Shown piece after piece: positions 44,441 through 57,126 of a stretch of DNA of 64,000 nucleotides (position 1 is its first letter; every line of letters begins with the position of its first letter). The translations under genes were made by a program, and so were the position numbers. The notes under the pieces were generated by a model that was given only the letters and a program-made list of their open reading frames with translations, searched no databases and had not been told where the DNA came from. This DNA comes from Haliotis asinina (taxonomy: Eukaryota; Mollusca; Gastropoda; Lepetellida; Haliotidae): positions 54,166,753-54,230,752 of the forward strand of contig NC_090281.1 in the NCBI RefSeq assembly GCF_037392515.1, given 5' to 3'.

Positions 44441-46600
44441 TCATTAATATTATGTTTTACAGATTAGAATTAAAATGCAGCAGAGAGGGTTTGGGTGATC
44501 CTGGCACCGTCAGGCTGGTCAAGCTCATCATCAGCTCAGGGTCCTCGCCCTCTCTACACGCAGCCCAGACAGCGAATGGGACTTCTCCCAGGAAACACTG
44601 CCTAGTCGAACCCACCAAGAACTTTTCGGAGAATATGGAGGCTCCCCATCACTGCAGCCTTCTGCATTACCCAGATTGTCAGAAGGGCTGTGCTCCCGGT
44701 GGAGAACCCGGGCACTCTCCTCATCTGTGCTAACAGATCAGGAGGTACCAAACCAAGGGCACCGAGAACAATGGGGAGCCTGATGACAGAGTACTTGGGA
44801 TGCAAGCGAGACATTTCAAGGGCGAGGTCCGCATATTTATCATGCTTTTCCTGAATCCTGCCAATCACACTGCTGTCAAAAGGGACAGAAAATTCTATGA
44901 TATAAATAATTTCATTGGTTTTATCAAAAAGGACAAGATCAGGTTTGTTAGCTGGAATTCGTCTCAGGCTGTATATTGGCCTATTCCAGAGAAGCTTAAA
45001 AGCATCATTTTCCAGGACGCCCTGGACATGTTCAGGGTCGTACCATGGATGGACCTCGGAGTCAAAGCCACAGGCATGGCGGAGACGATAGTAAAAGCAG
45101 CGAGCCATGCCATCATGTCTTTTAAGATATGCTGTTTGTGCCAAGGAAGGGCATCCACTGACAAGGTGTTGGACAGTCTCTGTAAATTGATTGCAAAGAC
45201 GACATTTCATATTGATATTTTCTTTAAGAATAACATTCTGGTGATTGCGAGTGGGAAGTGACTGGTCCTGAGCAGCAAAAAGGAAGCCCTCAGTTTCACA
45301 TTTGAGACCAGCCGACTTCATCCAGGCGAAGGAGTCAGTTGGATTGCTGTTCTGTTCCACACACTGCATGTACACTCGGTGCAATGGCTTCTCAGACAGT
45401 TTCTCTCCGACTCTGGGCAGACTTGGTGAAGGACTTCACCTGGTTTACTCCCATCACTTTACCGTCCAGCAGTACATCGCCATCAACAAAATCAACTTCA
45501 AACTTCAAATTGTGTCCAACAACCTTGGCACGCTTAAAATAGCTGTGGAATTCCTTGCTTTCATCATGAGTCTTGACGTGCTTCACCAGAAGATCATCCG
45601 ATAAATAAATGTGTGCAAACGTACACAATAAAATTCTGTCATGAAGAGCTTCCACATTAATCAAACCCCTTCCTCCCGAATTGATTGGCATATATAAACG
45701 ATTAAGACAGGAACGAGGGTGGTGTGCTCTGTTATCAGACATGATCCTTCTGGTCAGGCGGTCAAGACTCTGGATGTCTTGTTTTGTCAAATCAACTACT
45801 CCAAAGGAATAGGAGAGGACTGGCACAGCAAAAGTATTGGTGGCTTTGACCTTGTTTCGAGCATTTAGCTCTGAGCTCCAGATTTTCTTTAAACGAGATT
45901 TATACTCGGCCCGAAGTTTATCTTGAATCTGGGCATTCTGGAGCTTGTCTCGAACTTGCATTCCAAGATAGGTGTAGGCCTGATCTTCCACAAGATGCTC
46001 AATAACTCCTCCCCCTTGTAACCTGACCGATCCATCATTAGTTACCTTGCCACGTTTCAAATGAAGAGTATTACATTTGTCGAGTCCAAAAGTCATGCCA
46101 ATATCATTAGAGAAGGACTCGACAAGGAGAACCTGTTCTTTCAAATTGGTCTCTCCTTTGGCAAGGAGCTCGATGTCATCCATGTAGAGGAGATGAGTAA
46201 GAGGTGTTGGGGATCTGTGCTGAGGAGGCCCGGGATGATAACCTTCCTCCCTATTGAGCAGAAAACTCAAAGGATTTAGAGACAGACAAAAAAGCAAAGG
46301 ACTAAAGGAGTCCCCCTGGAAAATTCCCCTTCTGATTGGAATAGATTTTTGAGATGTTGTGACCAAGATATTCTTGGTCGGGTTCTGTGCCTTCCCCTGG
46401 GGCAAGTCCCATCTCCAGTATGGTTTGTGTTACTACCGGAGGAAGGCTGACTGGGCTGCGGAAATGAAAGATGGAGTTTTCCTTGGCTGTCTGTAACCCA
46501 GTGTGAAACCAGCTTCGGGGGGTCAGCCCTAACTGGGTGATGTATGTTTGGTTCAGGGAATAAAATTCCCCTATCTAGGCCCACCGCGAAGAGGCGTACA
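44441..46600 (-). mobile_element. array unit 2
   Basis: Same layout as unit 1: RT part 45392-46405 (337 aa), RLE part 44602-45384 (260 aa), leader to 46600, and the same frame-shifting 8-bp deletion. It differs from unit 1 at only a handful of bases by eye, so the two are recent duplicates. Confidence 0.9.
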
Positions 46601-48768
46601 TCATTAATATTATGTTTTACAGATTAGAATTAAAATGCAGCAGAGAGGGTTTGGGTGATCCTGGCACCGTCAGGCTGGTCAAGCTCATCATCAGCTCAGG
46701 GTCCTCGCCCTCTCTACACGCAGCCCAGACAGCGAATGGGACTTCTCCCAGGAAACACTGCCTAGTCGAACCCACCAAGAACTTTTCGGAGAATATGGAG
46801 GCTCCCCAACACTGCAGCCTTCTGCATTACCCAGATTGTCAGAAGGGCTGTGCTCCCGGTGGACAACCGGGGCACTCTCCTCATCTGCGCCAAGAGATCA
46901 GGAGGTACCAAACCAAGGGCACCGAGAACAATGGGGAGCCTGACGACAGTGTACTTGGGATGCAAGCGAGACATTTCAAAGGCGAGGTCCGCATATTTAT
47001 CATGCTTTTCCTGAATCTTGCCAATCACATTGCTGTCAAAAGGGACAGAAAATTCTATGATATAAATAATTTCATTGGTTTTATCAAAAAGGACAAGATC
47101 AGGTTTGTTGGCTGGAATTCGTCTCAGGCTGTATATTGGCCTATTCCAGAGACGTTTGTAGCTGTCATTTTCCAGGACGCCCTGGACATGCTCAGGGTCG
47201 TACCATGGATGGACCTTGGAGTCAAAGCCACAGGCATGGCGGAGACGATAATAAAAGCAGCGAGCCATGCCATCATGTCTTTTAAGATATGCTGTTTGTG
47301 CCAAGGAAGGGCATCCACTGACAAGGTGTTGGACAGTCTCTGTAAATTGATTGCAAAGACGACATTTCATATTGATATTTTATTTAAGAATAACATTCTG
47401 GCGATTGCGAGTGGGAAGTGACTGGTCCTGAGCAGCAAAAAGGAAGCCCTCAGTTTCACATTTGAGACCAGCCGACTTCATCCAGGCGAAGGAGTCGGTT
47501 GGATTGCTGTTCTGTTCCACACACTGTATATACACACGATGCAATGGCTTCTCAGACAGCTTCTCCACAAAGGACCGACTCTGGGCAGACTTGGTGAAAG
47601 ACTTCACCTGGTTTACTCCCATCACTGTACCGTCCAGCAGTACATCGCCATCAACAAAATCAACTTCAAATTTCAAATTGTGTCCAACAACCTTGGCACG
47701 CTTAAAGTAGCTGTGGAATTCCTTGCTTTCATCATGAGTCTTGACGTGCATCACCAGAGGATCATCTGAGAAATAAATATGTGCAAAAGTACACAATAAA
47801 ATTCTGTCATGAAGAGCTTCCACATTAATCAAACCCCGACCTCCAGAATTGATTGGCATATATAAACGATTAAGAGAGGAACGAGGGTGGTGTGCTCTGT
47901 TATCAGACATGATCCTTCTGGTCAGGCGGTCAAGACTCTGGATGTCTTGTTTTGTCCAATCAACTACTCCAAAGGAGTAGGAGAGGACTGGCACAGCAAA
48001 AGTATTGGTGGCTTTGACTTTGTTTCGAGCATTTAGCTCTGAACTCCAGATTTTCTTTAAACGAGATTTATACTCGGCCCGAAGTTTATCTTGAATCAGG
48101 GCATTCTGGAGCTTGTCTCGAACTTGCATTCCAAGATAGGTGTAGGCCTGATCTTCCACAAGATGCTCAAAAACTCCTCCCCCTTGTAACTCGACCGATC
48201 CATCATTAGTTACCTTGCCACGTTTCAAATGAAGAGTATTACATTTGTCGAGTCCAAAAGTCATGCCAATATCATTAGAGAAGGACTCGGCAAGGAGAAC
48301 CTGTTCTTTCAAATTGGTCTCTCCTTTGGCAAGGAGCTCGATGTCATCCATGTAGAGGAGATGAGTAAGAGGTGTTGGGGATCTGTGCTGAGGAGGCCCG
48401 GGATGATAACCTTCCTCCCTATTGAGCAGAAAACTCAAAGGATTTAGAGACAGACAAAAAAGCAAAGGACTAAAGGAGTCCCCCTGGAAAATTCCCCTTC
48501 TGATTGGAATAGATTTTTGAGATGTTGTGACCAAGATATTCTTGGTCGGGTTCTGTGCCTTCCCCTGGGGCAAGTCCCATCTCCAGTATGGTTTGTGTTA
48601 CTACCGGAGGAAGGCTGACTGGGCTGCGGAAATGAAAGATGGAGTTTTCCTTGGCTGTCTGTAACCCAGTGTGAAACCAGCTTCGGGGGGTCAGCCCTAA
48701 CTGGGTGATGTATGTTTGGTTCAGGGAATAAAATTCCCCTATCTAGGCCCACCGCGAAGAGGCGTACA
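46601..48768 (-). mobile_element. array unit 3
   Basis: The RT and connector frame 47380-48573 (397 aa) has no 8-bp deletion but ends at a nonsense codon just before the knuckle (LK-stop, near 47380). The RLE frame 46762-47370 (202 aa) follows in register. The leader is intact. Confidence 0.9.
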
Positions 48769-50936
48769 TCATTAATATTATGTTTTACAGATTAGAATTA
48801 AAATGCAGCAGAGAGGGTTTGGGTGATCCTGGCACCGTCAGGCTGGTCAAGCTCATCATCAGCTCAGGGTCCTCGCCCTCTCTACACGCAGCCCAGACAG
48901 CGAATGGGACTTCTCCCAGGAAACACTGCCTAGTCGAACCCACCAAGAACTTTTCGGAGAATATGGAGGCTCCCCAACACTGCAGCCTTCTGCATTACCC
49001 AGATTGTCAGAAGGGCTGTGCTCCCGGTGGACAACCGGGGCACTCTCCTCATCTGCGCCAAGAGATCAGGAGGTACCAAACCAAGGGCACCGAGAACAAT
49101 GGGGAGCCTGACGACAGTGTACTTGGGATGCAAGCGAGACATTTCAAAGGCGAGGTCCGCATATTTATCATGCTTTTCCTGAATCTTGCCAATCACATTG
49201 CTGTCAAAAGGGACAGAAAATTCTATGATATAAATAATTTCATTGGTTTTATCAAAAAGGACAAGATCAGGTTTGTTGGCTGGAATTCGTCTCAGGCTGT
49301 ATATTGGCCTATTCCAGAGACGTTTGTAGCTGTCATTTTCCAGGACGCCCTGGACATGCTCAGGGTCGTACCATGGATGGACCTTGGAGTCAAAGCCACA
49401 GGCATGGCGGAGACGATAATAAAAGCAGCGAGCCATGCCATCATGTCTTTTAAGATATGCTGTTTGTGCCAAGGAAGGGCATCCACTGACAAGGTGTTGG
49501 ACAGTCTCTGTAAATTGATTGCAAAGACGACATTTCATATTGATATTTTATTTAAGAATAACATTCTGGCGATTGCGAGTGGGAAGTGACTGGTCCTGAG
49601 CAGCAAAAAGGAAGCCCTCAGTTTCACATTTGAGACCAGCCGACTTCATCCAGGCGAAGGAGTCGGTTGGATTGCTGTTCTGTTCCACACACTGTATATA
49701 CACACGATGCAATGGCTTCTCAGACAGCTTCTCCACAAAGGACCGACTCTGGGCAGACTTGGTGAAAGACTTCACCTGGTTTACTCCCATCACTGTACCG
49801 TCCAGCAGTACATCGCCATCAACAAAATCAACTTCAAATTTCAAATTGTGTCCAACAACCTTGGCACGCTTAAAGTAGCTGTGGAATTCCTTGCTTTCAT
49901 CATGAGTCTTGACGTGCATCACCAGAGGATCATCTGAGAAATAAATATGTGCAAAAGTACACAATAAAATTCTGTCATGAAGAGCTTCCACATTAATCAA
50001 ACCCCGACCTCCAGAATTGATTGGCATATATAAACGATTAAGAGAGGAACGAGGGTGGTGTGCTCTGTTATCAGACATGATCCTTCTGGTCAGGCGGTCA
50101 AGACTCTGGATGTCTTGTTTTGTCCAATCAACTACTCCAAAGGAGTAGGAGAGGACTGGCACAGCAAAAGTATTGGTGGCTTTGACTTTGTTTCGAGCAT
50201 TTAGCTCTGAACTCCAGATTTTCTTTAAACGAGATTTATACTCGGCCCGAAGTTTATCTTGAATCAGGGCATTCTGGAGCTTGTCTCGAACTTGCATTCC
50301 AAGATAGGTGTAGGCCTGATCTTCCACAAGATGCTCAAAAACTCCTCCCCCTTGTAACTCGACCGATCCATCATTAGTTACCTTGCCACGTTTCAAATGA
50401 AGAGTATTACATTTGTCGAGTCCAAAAGTCATGCCAATATCATTAGAGAAGGACTCGGCAAGGAGAACCTGTTCTTTCAAATTGGTCTCTCCTTTGGCAA
50501 GGAGCTCGATGTCATCCATGTAGAGGAGATGAGTAAGAGGTGTTGGGGATCTGTGCTGAGGAGGCCCGGGATGATAACCTTCCTCCCTATTGAGCAGAAA
50601 ACTCAAAGGATTTAGAGACAGACAAAAAAGCAAAGGACTAAAGGAGTCCCCCTGGAAAATTCCCCTTCTGATTGGAATAGATTTTTGAGATGTTGTGACC
50701 AAGATATTCTTGGTCGGGTTCTGTGCCTTCCCCTGGGGCAAGTCCCATCTCCAGTATGGTTTGTGTTACTACCGGAGGAAGGCTGACTGGGCTGCGGAAA
50801 TGAAAGATGGAGTTTTCCTTGGCTGTCTGTAACCCAGTGTGAAACCAGCTTCGGGGGGTCAGCCCTAACTGGGTGATGTATGTTTGGTTCAGGGAATAAA
50901 ATTCCCCTATCTAGGCCCACCGCGAAGAGGCGTACA
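48769..50936 (-). mobile_element. array unit 4
   Basis: I find no difference from unit 3 in the stretches compared, including the same nonsense codon. RT part 49548-50741, RLE part 48930-49538, leader to 50936. Confidence 0.9.
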
Positions 50937-52608
50937 TCATTAATATTATGTTTTACAGATTAGAATTAAAATGCAGCAGAGAGGGTTTGGGTGATCCTGG
51001 CACCGTCAGGCTGGTCAAGCTCATCATCAGCTCAGGGTCCTCGCCCTCTCTACACGCAGCCCAGACAGCGAATGGGACTTCTCCCAGGAAACACTGCCTA
51101 GTCGAACCCACCAAGAACTTTTCGGAGAATATGGAGGCTCCCCAACACTGCAGCCTTCTGCATTACCCAGATTGTCAGAAGGGCTGTGCTCCCGGTGGAC
51201 AACCGGGGCACTCTCCTCATCTGCGCCAAGAGATCAGGAGGTACCAAACCAAGGGCACCGAGAACAATGGGGAGCCTGACGACAGTGTACTTGGGATGCA
51301 AGCGAGACATTTCAAAGGCGAGGTCCGCATATTTATCATGCTTTTCCTGAATCTTGCCAATCACATTGCTGTCAAAAGGGACAGAAAATTCTATGATATA
51401 AATAATTTCATTGGTTTTATCAAAAAGGACAAGATCAGGTTTGTTGGCTGGAATTCGTCTCAGGCTGTATATTGGCCTATTCCAGAGACGTTTGTAGCTG
51501 TCATTTTCCAGGACGCCCTGGACATGCTCAGGGTCGTACCATGGATGGACCTTGGAGTCAAAGCCACAGGCATGGCGGAGACGATAATAAAAGCAGCGAG
51601 CCATGCCATCATGTCTTTTAAGATATGCTGTTTGTGCCAAGGTAAGGGCATCCACTGACAAGGTGTTGGACAGTCTCTTTAAATTGATTGCAAAGACGAC
51701 ATTTCATATTGATATTTTATTTAAGAATAACATTCTGGCGATTGCGAGTGGGAAGTGACTGGTCCTGAGCAGCAAAAAGGAAGCCCTCAGTTTCACATTT
51801 GAGACCAGCCGACTTCATCCAGGCGAAGGAGTCGGTTGGATTGCTGTTCTGTTCCACACACTGTATATACACACGATGCAATGGCTTCTCAGACAGCTTC
51901 TCCACAAAGGACCGACTCTGGGCAGACTTGGTGAAAGACTTCACCTGGTTTACTCCCATCACTGTACCGTCCAGCAGTACATCGCCATCAACAAAATCAA
52001 CTTCAAATTTCAAATTGTGTCCAACAACCTTGGCACGCTTAAAGTAGCTGTGGAATTCCTTGCTTTCATCATGAGTCTTGACGTGCATCACCAGAGGATC
52101 ATCTGAGAAATAAATATGTGCAAAAGTACACAATAAAATTCTGTCATGAAGAGCTTCCACATTAATCAAACCCCGACCTCCAGAATTGATTGGCATATAT
52201 AAACGATTAAGAGAGGAACGAGGGTGGTGTGCTCTGTTATCAGACATGATCCTTCTGGTCAGGCGGTCAAGACTCTGGATGTCTTGTTTTGTCCAATCAA
52301 CTACTCCAAAGGAGTAGGAGAGGACTGGCACAGCAAAAGTATTGGTGGCTTTGACTTTGTTTCGAGCATTTAGCTCTGAACTCCAGATTTTCTTTAAACG
52401 AGATTTATACTCGGCCCGAAGTTTATCTTGAATCAGGGCATTCTGGAGCTTGTCTCGAACTTGCATTCCAAGATAGGTGTAGGCCTGATCTTCCACAAGA
52501 TGCTCAAAAACTCCTCCCCCTTGTAACTCGACCGATCCATCATTAGTTACCTTGCCACGTTTCAGATGAAGAGTATTACATTTGTCGAGTCCAAATGTCA
52601 TGCCTATA
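50937..52608 (-). mobile_element. array unit 5 (chimeric, short)
   Basis: The left part matches units 3/4, including their nonsense codon, with one extra base near 51642 that splits the RLE frame (51098-51661). The right end matches unit 6: it stops within the RT at TTTGGLDKC-like sequence (51717-52601, 294 aa) and has the same CATGCCTATATCATTAATAT border, without leader or YMDD. The mixed ancestry points to unequal exchange. Confidence 0.88.
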
Positions 52609-54281
52609 TCATTAATATATTATTTTTTACAGATTGAGATAGAAATGCAGCAGAGAGGGTTTGGGTGATCCTGGCACAGTCAGGCTGGTCAAGCTCATCA
52701 TCAGCTCAGGGCCCTCACCCCCTCTACACGCAGCCCAGACAGCGAATGGGACTTCTCCCAGGAAACACTGCCTAGTCGAACCCACCAAGAACTTTCCGGA
52801 GAATATGGAGGCTCCCCAACACTGCAGCCTTCTGCATTACCCAGATTGTCAGAAGGGCTGTGCTCCCGGTGGAGAACCCGGGCACTCTCCTCATCTGTGC
52901 TAACAGATCAGGAGGTACCAAACCAAGGGCACCGAGAACAATGGGGAGCCTGACGACAGTGTACTTGGGATGCAAGCGAGACATTTCAAAGGCGAGGTCC
53001 GCATATTTATCATGCTTTTCCTGAATCTTGCCAATCACATTGCTGTCAAAAGGGACAGAAAGTTCTATGATATAAATAATTTCATTGGCTTTATCAAAAA
53101 GGACAAGATCAGGTTTGTTGGCTGGAATTCGTCTCAGGCTGTATATTGGCCTATTCCAGAGAAGTTTGTAGCTGTCATTTTCCAGGACGCCCTGGACATG
53201 TTCAGGGTCGTACCATGGATGGACCTCAGAGTCAAAGCCACAGGCATGGCGGAGACGATAATAAAAGCAGCGAGCCATGCCATCATGTCTTTTAAGATAT
53301 GCTGTTTGTGCCAAGGAAGGGCATCCACTGACAAGGTGTTGGACAGTCTCTGTAAATTGATTGCAAAGACGACATTTCATATTGATATTTTCTTTAAGAA
53401 TCACATTCTGGCAATTGCGAGTGGGAAGTGACTGGTCCTGAGCAGCAAAAAGGAAGCCCTCAGTTTCACATTTGAGACCAGCCGACTTCATCCAGGCGAA
53501 GGAGTCGGTTGGATTGCTGTTCTGTTCCACACACTGTATATACACACGATGCAATGGCTTCTCAGACAGCTTCTCCACAAAGGACCGACTCTGGGCAGAC
53601 TTGGTGAAAGACTTCACCTGGTTTACTCCCATCACTGTACCGTCCAGCAGTACATCGCCATCAACAAAATCAACTTCAAATTTCAAATTGTGTCCAACAA
53701 CCTTGGCACGCTTAAAGTAGCTGTGGAATTCCTTGCTTTCATCATGAGTCTTGACGTGCATCACCAGAGGATCATCTGAGAAATAAATATGTGCAAAAGT
53801 ACACAATAAAATTCTGTCATGAAGAGCTTCCACATTAAACAAACCCCGACCTCCAGAATTGATTGGCATATATAAACGATTAAGAGAGGAACGAGGGTGG
53901 TGTGCTCTGTTATCAGACATGATCCTTCTGGTCAGGCGGTCAAGACTCTGGATGTCTTGTTTTGTCCAATCAACTACTCCAAAGGAGTAGGAGAGGACTG
54001 GCACAGCAAAAGTATTGGTGGCTTTGACTTTGTTTCGAGCATTTAGCTCTGAACTCCAGATTTTCTTTAAACGAGATTTATACTCGGCCCGAAGTTTATC
54101 TTGAATCAGGGCATTCTGGAGCTTGTCTCGAACTTGCATTCCAAGATAGGTGTAGGCCTGATCTTCCACAAGATGCTCAAAAACTCCTCCCCCTTGTAAC
54201 TCGACCGATCCATCATTAGTTACCTTGCCACGTTTCAGATGAAGAGTATTACATTTGTCGAGTCCAAATGTCATGCCTATA
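52609..54281 (-). mobile_element. array unit 6 (short, longest open frame)
   Basis: It lacks the leader and YMDD region like unit 5, but carries one uninterrupted frame from the RT connector to the RLE end (52772-54274). The 3' terminal sequence is ATTGAGATAGAAATGCAGCA, as in the 29.6-kb copy, instead of the ATTAGAATTAAAATGCAGCA of units 2-5. Confidence 0.9.
52772..54274 (-). CDS. RT connector, CCHC knuckle and restriction-like endonuclease, 500 aa
   Basis: The most complete C-terminal protein of this LINE in the window. About residues 1-240: RT thumb and connector (TYLGMQVRDKL; RRIMSDNRAHHPRSSLNRLY; GGRGLFNVEALHDRILLCTF). About residue 305: a C-x2-C-x8-H-x4-C knuckle (CRLCNQFTETVQHLVSGC). 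About residues 380-430: the restriction-like endonuclease signature KPDLVLFDKANEIIYIIELS with PD and a downstream Glu, then KIQEKHDKYADL. In R2-type LINEs this region binds and nicks the target DNA. The first Met is internal to RT, so the protein lacks YMDD and, if made, would not be a polymerase. Whether it is transcribed is unknown. Confidence 0.75.
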   Translation of the reverse strand: MTFGLDKCNTLHLKRGKVTNDGSVELQGGGVFEHLVEDQAYTYLGMQVRDKLQNALIQDKLRAEYKSRLKKIWSSELNARNKVKATNTFAVPVLSYSFGVVDWTKQDIQSLDRLTRRIMSDNRAHHPRSSLNRLYMPINSGGRGLFNVEALHDRILLCTFAHIYFSDDPLVMHVKTHDESKEFHSYFKRAKVVGHNLKFEVDFVDGDVLLDGTVMGVNQVKSFTKSAQSRSFVEKLSEKPLHRVYIQCVEQNSNPTDSFAWMKSAGLKCETEGFLFAAQDQSLPTRNCQNVILKENINMKCRLCNQFTETVQHLVSGCPSLAQTAYLKRHDGMARCFYYRLRHACGFDSEVHPWYDPEHVQGVLENDSYKLLWNRPIYSLRRIPANKPDLVLFDKANEIIYIIELSVPFDSNVIGKIQEKHDKYADLAFEMSRLHPKYTVVRLPIVLGALGLVPPDLLAQMRRVPGFSTGSTALLTIWVMQKAAVLGSLHILRKVLGGFD

Positions 54282-55300
54282 TCATTAATATATTATTTTT
54301 TACAGATTGAGATAGAAATGCAGCAGAGAGGGTTTGGGTGATCCTGGCACAGTCAGGCTGGTCAAGCTCATCATCAGCTCAGGGCCCTCACCCCCTCTAC
54401 ACGCAGCCCAGACAGCGAATGGGACTTCTCCCAGGAAACACTGCCTAGTCGAACCCACCAAGAACTTTCCGGAGAATATGGAGGCTCCCCAACACTGCAG
54501 CCTTCTGCATTACCCAGATTGTCAGAAGGGCTGTGCTCCCGGTGGAGAACCCGGGCACTCTCCTCATCTGTGCTAACAGATCAGGAGGTACCAAACCAAG
54601 GGCACCGAGAACAATGGGGAGCCTGACGACAGTGTACTTGGGATGCAAGCGAGACATTTCAAAGGCGAGGTCCGCATATTTATCATGCTTTTCCTGAATC
54701 TTGCCAATCACATTGCTGTCAAAAGGGACAGAAAGTTCTATGATATAAATAATTTCATTGGCTTTATCAAAAAGGACAAGATCAGGTTTGTTGGCTGGAA
54801 TTCGTCTCAGGCTGTATATTGGCCTATTCCAGAGAAGTTTGTAGCTGTCATTTTCCAGGACGCCCTGGACATGTTCAGGGTCGTACCATGGATGGACCTC
54901 AGAGTCAAAGCCACAGGCATGGCGGAGACGATAATAAAAGCAGCGAGCCATGCCATCATGTCTTTTAAGATATGCTGTTTGTGCCAAGGAAGGGCATCCA
55001 CTGACAAGGTGTTGGACAGTCTCTGTAAATTGATTGCAAAGACGACATTTCATATTGATATTTTCTTTAAGAATCACATTCTGGCAATTGCGAGTGGGAA
55101 GTGACTGGTCCTGAGCAGCAAAAAGGAAGCCCTCAGTTTCACATTTGAGACCAGCCGACTTCATCCAGGCGAAGGAGTCGGTTGGATTGCTGTTCTGTTC
55201 CACACACTGTATATACACACGATGCAATGGCTTCTCAGACAGCTTCTCCACAAAGGACCGACTCTGGGCAGACTTGGTGAAAGACTTCACCTGGTTTACT
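54282..55300 (-). mobile_element. array unit 7 (truncated by the array end)
   Basis: Matches unit 6 from its 3' end to CTGGTTTACT, then stops at an ATT-rich tract at 55301. The open frame 54445-55290 (281 aa) covers the end of the connector, the knuckle and the RLE domain without interruption. Confidence 0.9.
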
Positions 55301-55760
55301 ATATTATTATCATTACTATTATTATTATTATTTATTTGTTTGTATTTAAATACATATCTCCAATTCCTTTCATACTCAATGTCGGGTCAGGTCCCATCTC
55401 CAGGCCGCTCCATGTCATGTAAGATCTCATCAGGTCAGACCTCTCCTATTTACATCTGAACCTCAGTGCCTCACTGCTAATACAGATCGCAATACTGCGT
55501 ACATGAACCATCCGCTTGTAATACAGTATCATCCATACGGATTGAAGGTTCAGTACTGAAACCTTCATAACTTCAACAAGTTCCAATATACTCGATTTAA
55601 GAAAGCTGCTCGCCGTGTTGTGCGAAGACCTCGAATGACTCAAGTCATGCTCAATCTCACCTCGTCACCTTCGTCACGTGGTCCAAGCACAAATTTCACG
55701 TGCAAAACACCTTCGCAGCAGTAGGCAAGCTCTACCGTATTTAACCCAAAATAAATTCAT
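55301..55760. other. ATT-rich tract and unassigned sequence
   Basis: 55301-55340 is an imperfect ATT microsatellite that borders the LINE array. The rest has no recognised gene or repeat. Confidence 0.5.
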
Positions 55761-57126
55761 TTATGTTCTAATTCTCTTCGATCAAACGAACATAAAATAT
55801 TTATTTATGTACAACAAAATACTTCGCATAGGTAATGCCTACCGCAGGTCGAAAATAAAAGACAGGGCAAACAAGTGACAACCATTTATTACAGTCCAAG
55901 AAATTATAACCTAACACAGAAGTCACGCACAATAACTCTTTTATGTCATCTTTAACATATCCATCTTTTGCCGCGTCGGAAACCCTGCGGCCATGTCTCT
56001 TAAACAAACGATCAGGTACACCTGCATTCGCAGCAGCTGTTGCTCCTCCAGCACGAAAAGTGTGCAAACCAAAACTGTTCACATCTATTCCTATTTCATG
56101 ACATTTTTCACTGAAGATTTCTCTTGTTCTCGTGTAAGAGATTCGCTTATTACCTCTGAGAACATATTTCCTTTGCTTTTTACAATAACTCACTTGTCTG
56201 AAAATAAACACATGCGAATATTTGCTAATGAAACATAACGGTGAAGCATTTTGACTGGGAAATTTGACTTGGAACCAGATGCTGCAATACAATAAATCTA
56301 CCATCTCTGTACACATCCGTCGTACTCTTTTCTGTGAAGATACGAACATATCCTTCATGAAAAGAAATATCAGACCGATAATAGAGGAAAATTCAGAAAA
56401 TCTGAAAAAGCCGGCATATGAAATAATGGACATAGTAAGAAACCTTAAATCTACAAGCGAACAATCCTCTCTGCCAAATCTAACAACTAACGTTTCCAAA
56501 ATAGCAACATCTATAGGCTCTTTCTTCTTGAGAGGGTCACTGTAACATCTCCTTGCTGCTACTGTAATATTTTCAATCAGATCACGATGACATGGATCTG
56601 GTAAACCCGCTACTCTGTGTGCCCATCTTATACTGTAAACTGCATTCATAATAATAGGAGACCTTTTACCCCACTGAATCAATGACGTAAGGTACAAACC
56701 TACATGAAAAGAGTTTGCAGGCAAAACAGTTATTTCTTTAAACCTTGAGGCCCATTTTTTCCAACATGTAAAAGCTCTTCTGTATTTTACCACTGTAGCA
56801 TCTGCTTTAGATTTTAAAACTATTCCAGGCATTTTTGTAGATGAGTCAACTAAATCCTGGTGCCCCAGATCATCCTTGTCTCGCCATATACCAACGGAAA
56901 ATATACCTGAAAAGATATATAATCAGTTGTCAAACCTGAGAGCAACCATGAACCCAGTGAAACTATTGAATATCGTCTGCTTGCTCCCTCCTGAAACAGC
57001 GTTGCTGCCACTTAACTGAATCATGTCTGTGATGAATTTTCTGGTTTGCCCTTCCAGGAACAACAACGGCCAGTATGGACCAGAAGGCCATATTGGCACC
57101 ACCAATGTAGTAGAAGCATTATAGTA

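Larger units (their letters stand above)
42277..55300 (-). repeat. tandem head-to-tail array of an RLE-type LINE derivative, 7 units
   Basis: Unit borders fall at a TCATTAATAT(TAT) junction: 42284-44440, 44441-46600, 46601-48768, 48769-50936, 50937-52608, 52609-54281 and 54282-55300. All are in minus orientation. Units 1-4 (about 2.16-2.17 kb) carry a ~300-bp leader, the C-terminal half of RT, a CCHC knuckle, an RLE domain and a ~130-bp 3' UTR. Units 5-6 (about 1.67 kb) lack the leader and the YMDD part. Unit 7 is cut at 55300. Units 1/2, 3/4/5 and 6/7 form near-identical groups. The left end borders TTCATTATATTATTATTAAT and the right end TATTATTATCATTACTATTA. Confidence 0.92.

Noticed and set aside
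46612-47421. Plus-strand 269-aa ORF repeated in array units (also 48780-49589, 50948-51658)
   Set aside because: It lies antisense to the RLE and knuckle region. The minus-strand frame carries all recognisable motifs, and the plus frame changes length between near-identical units.
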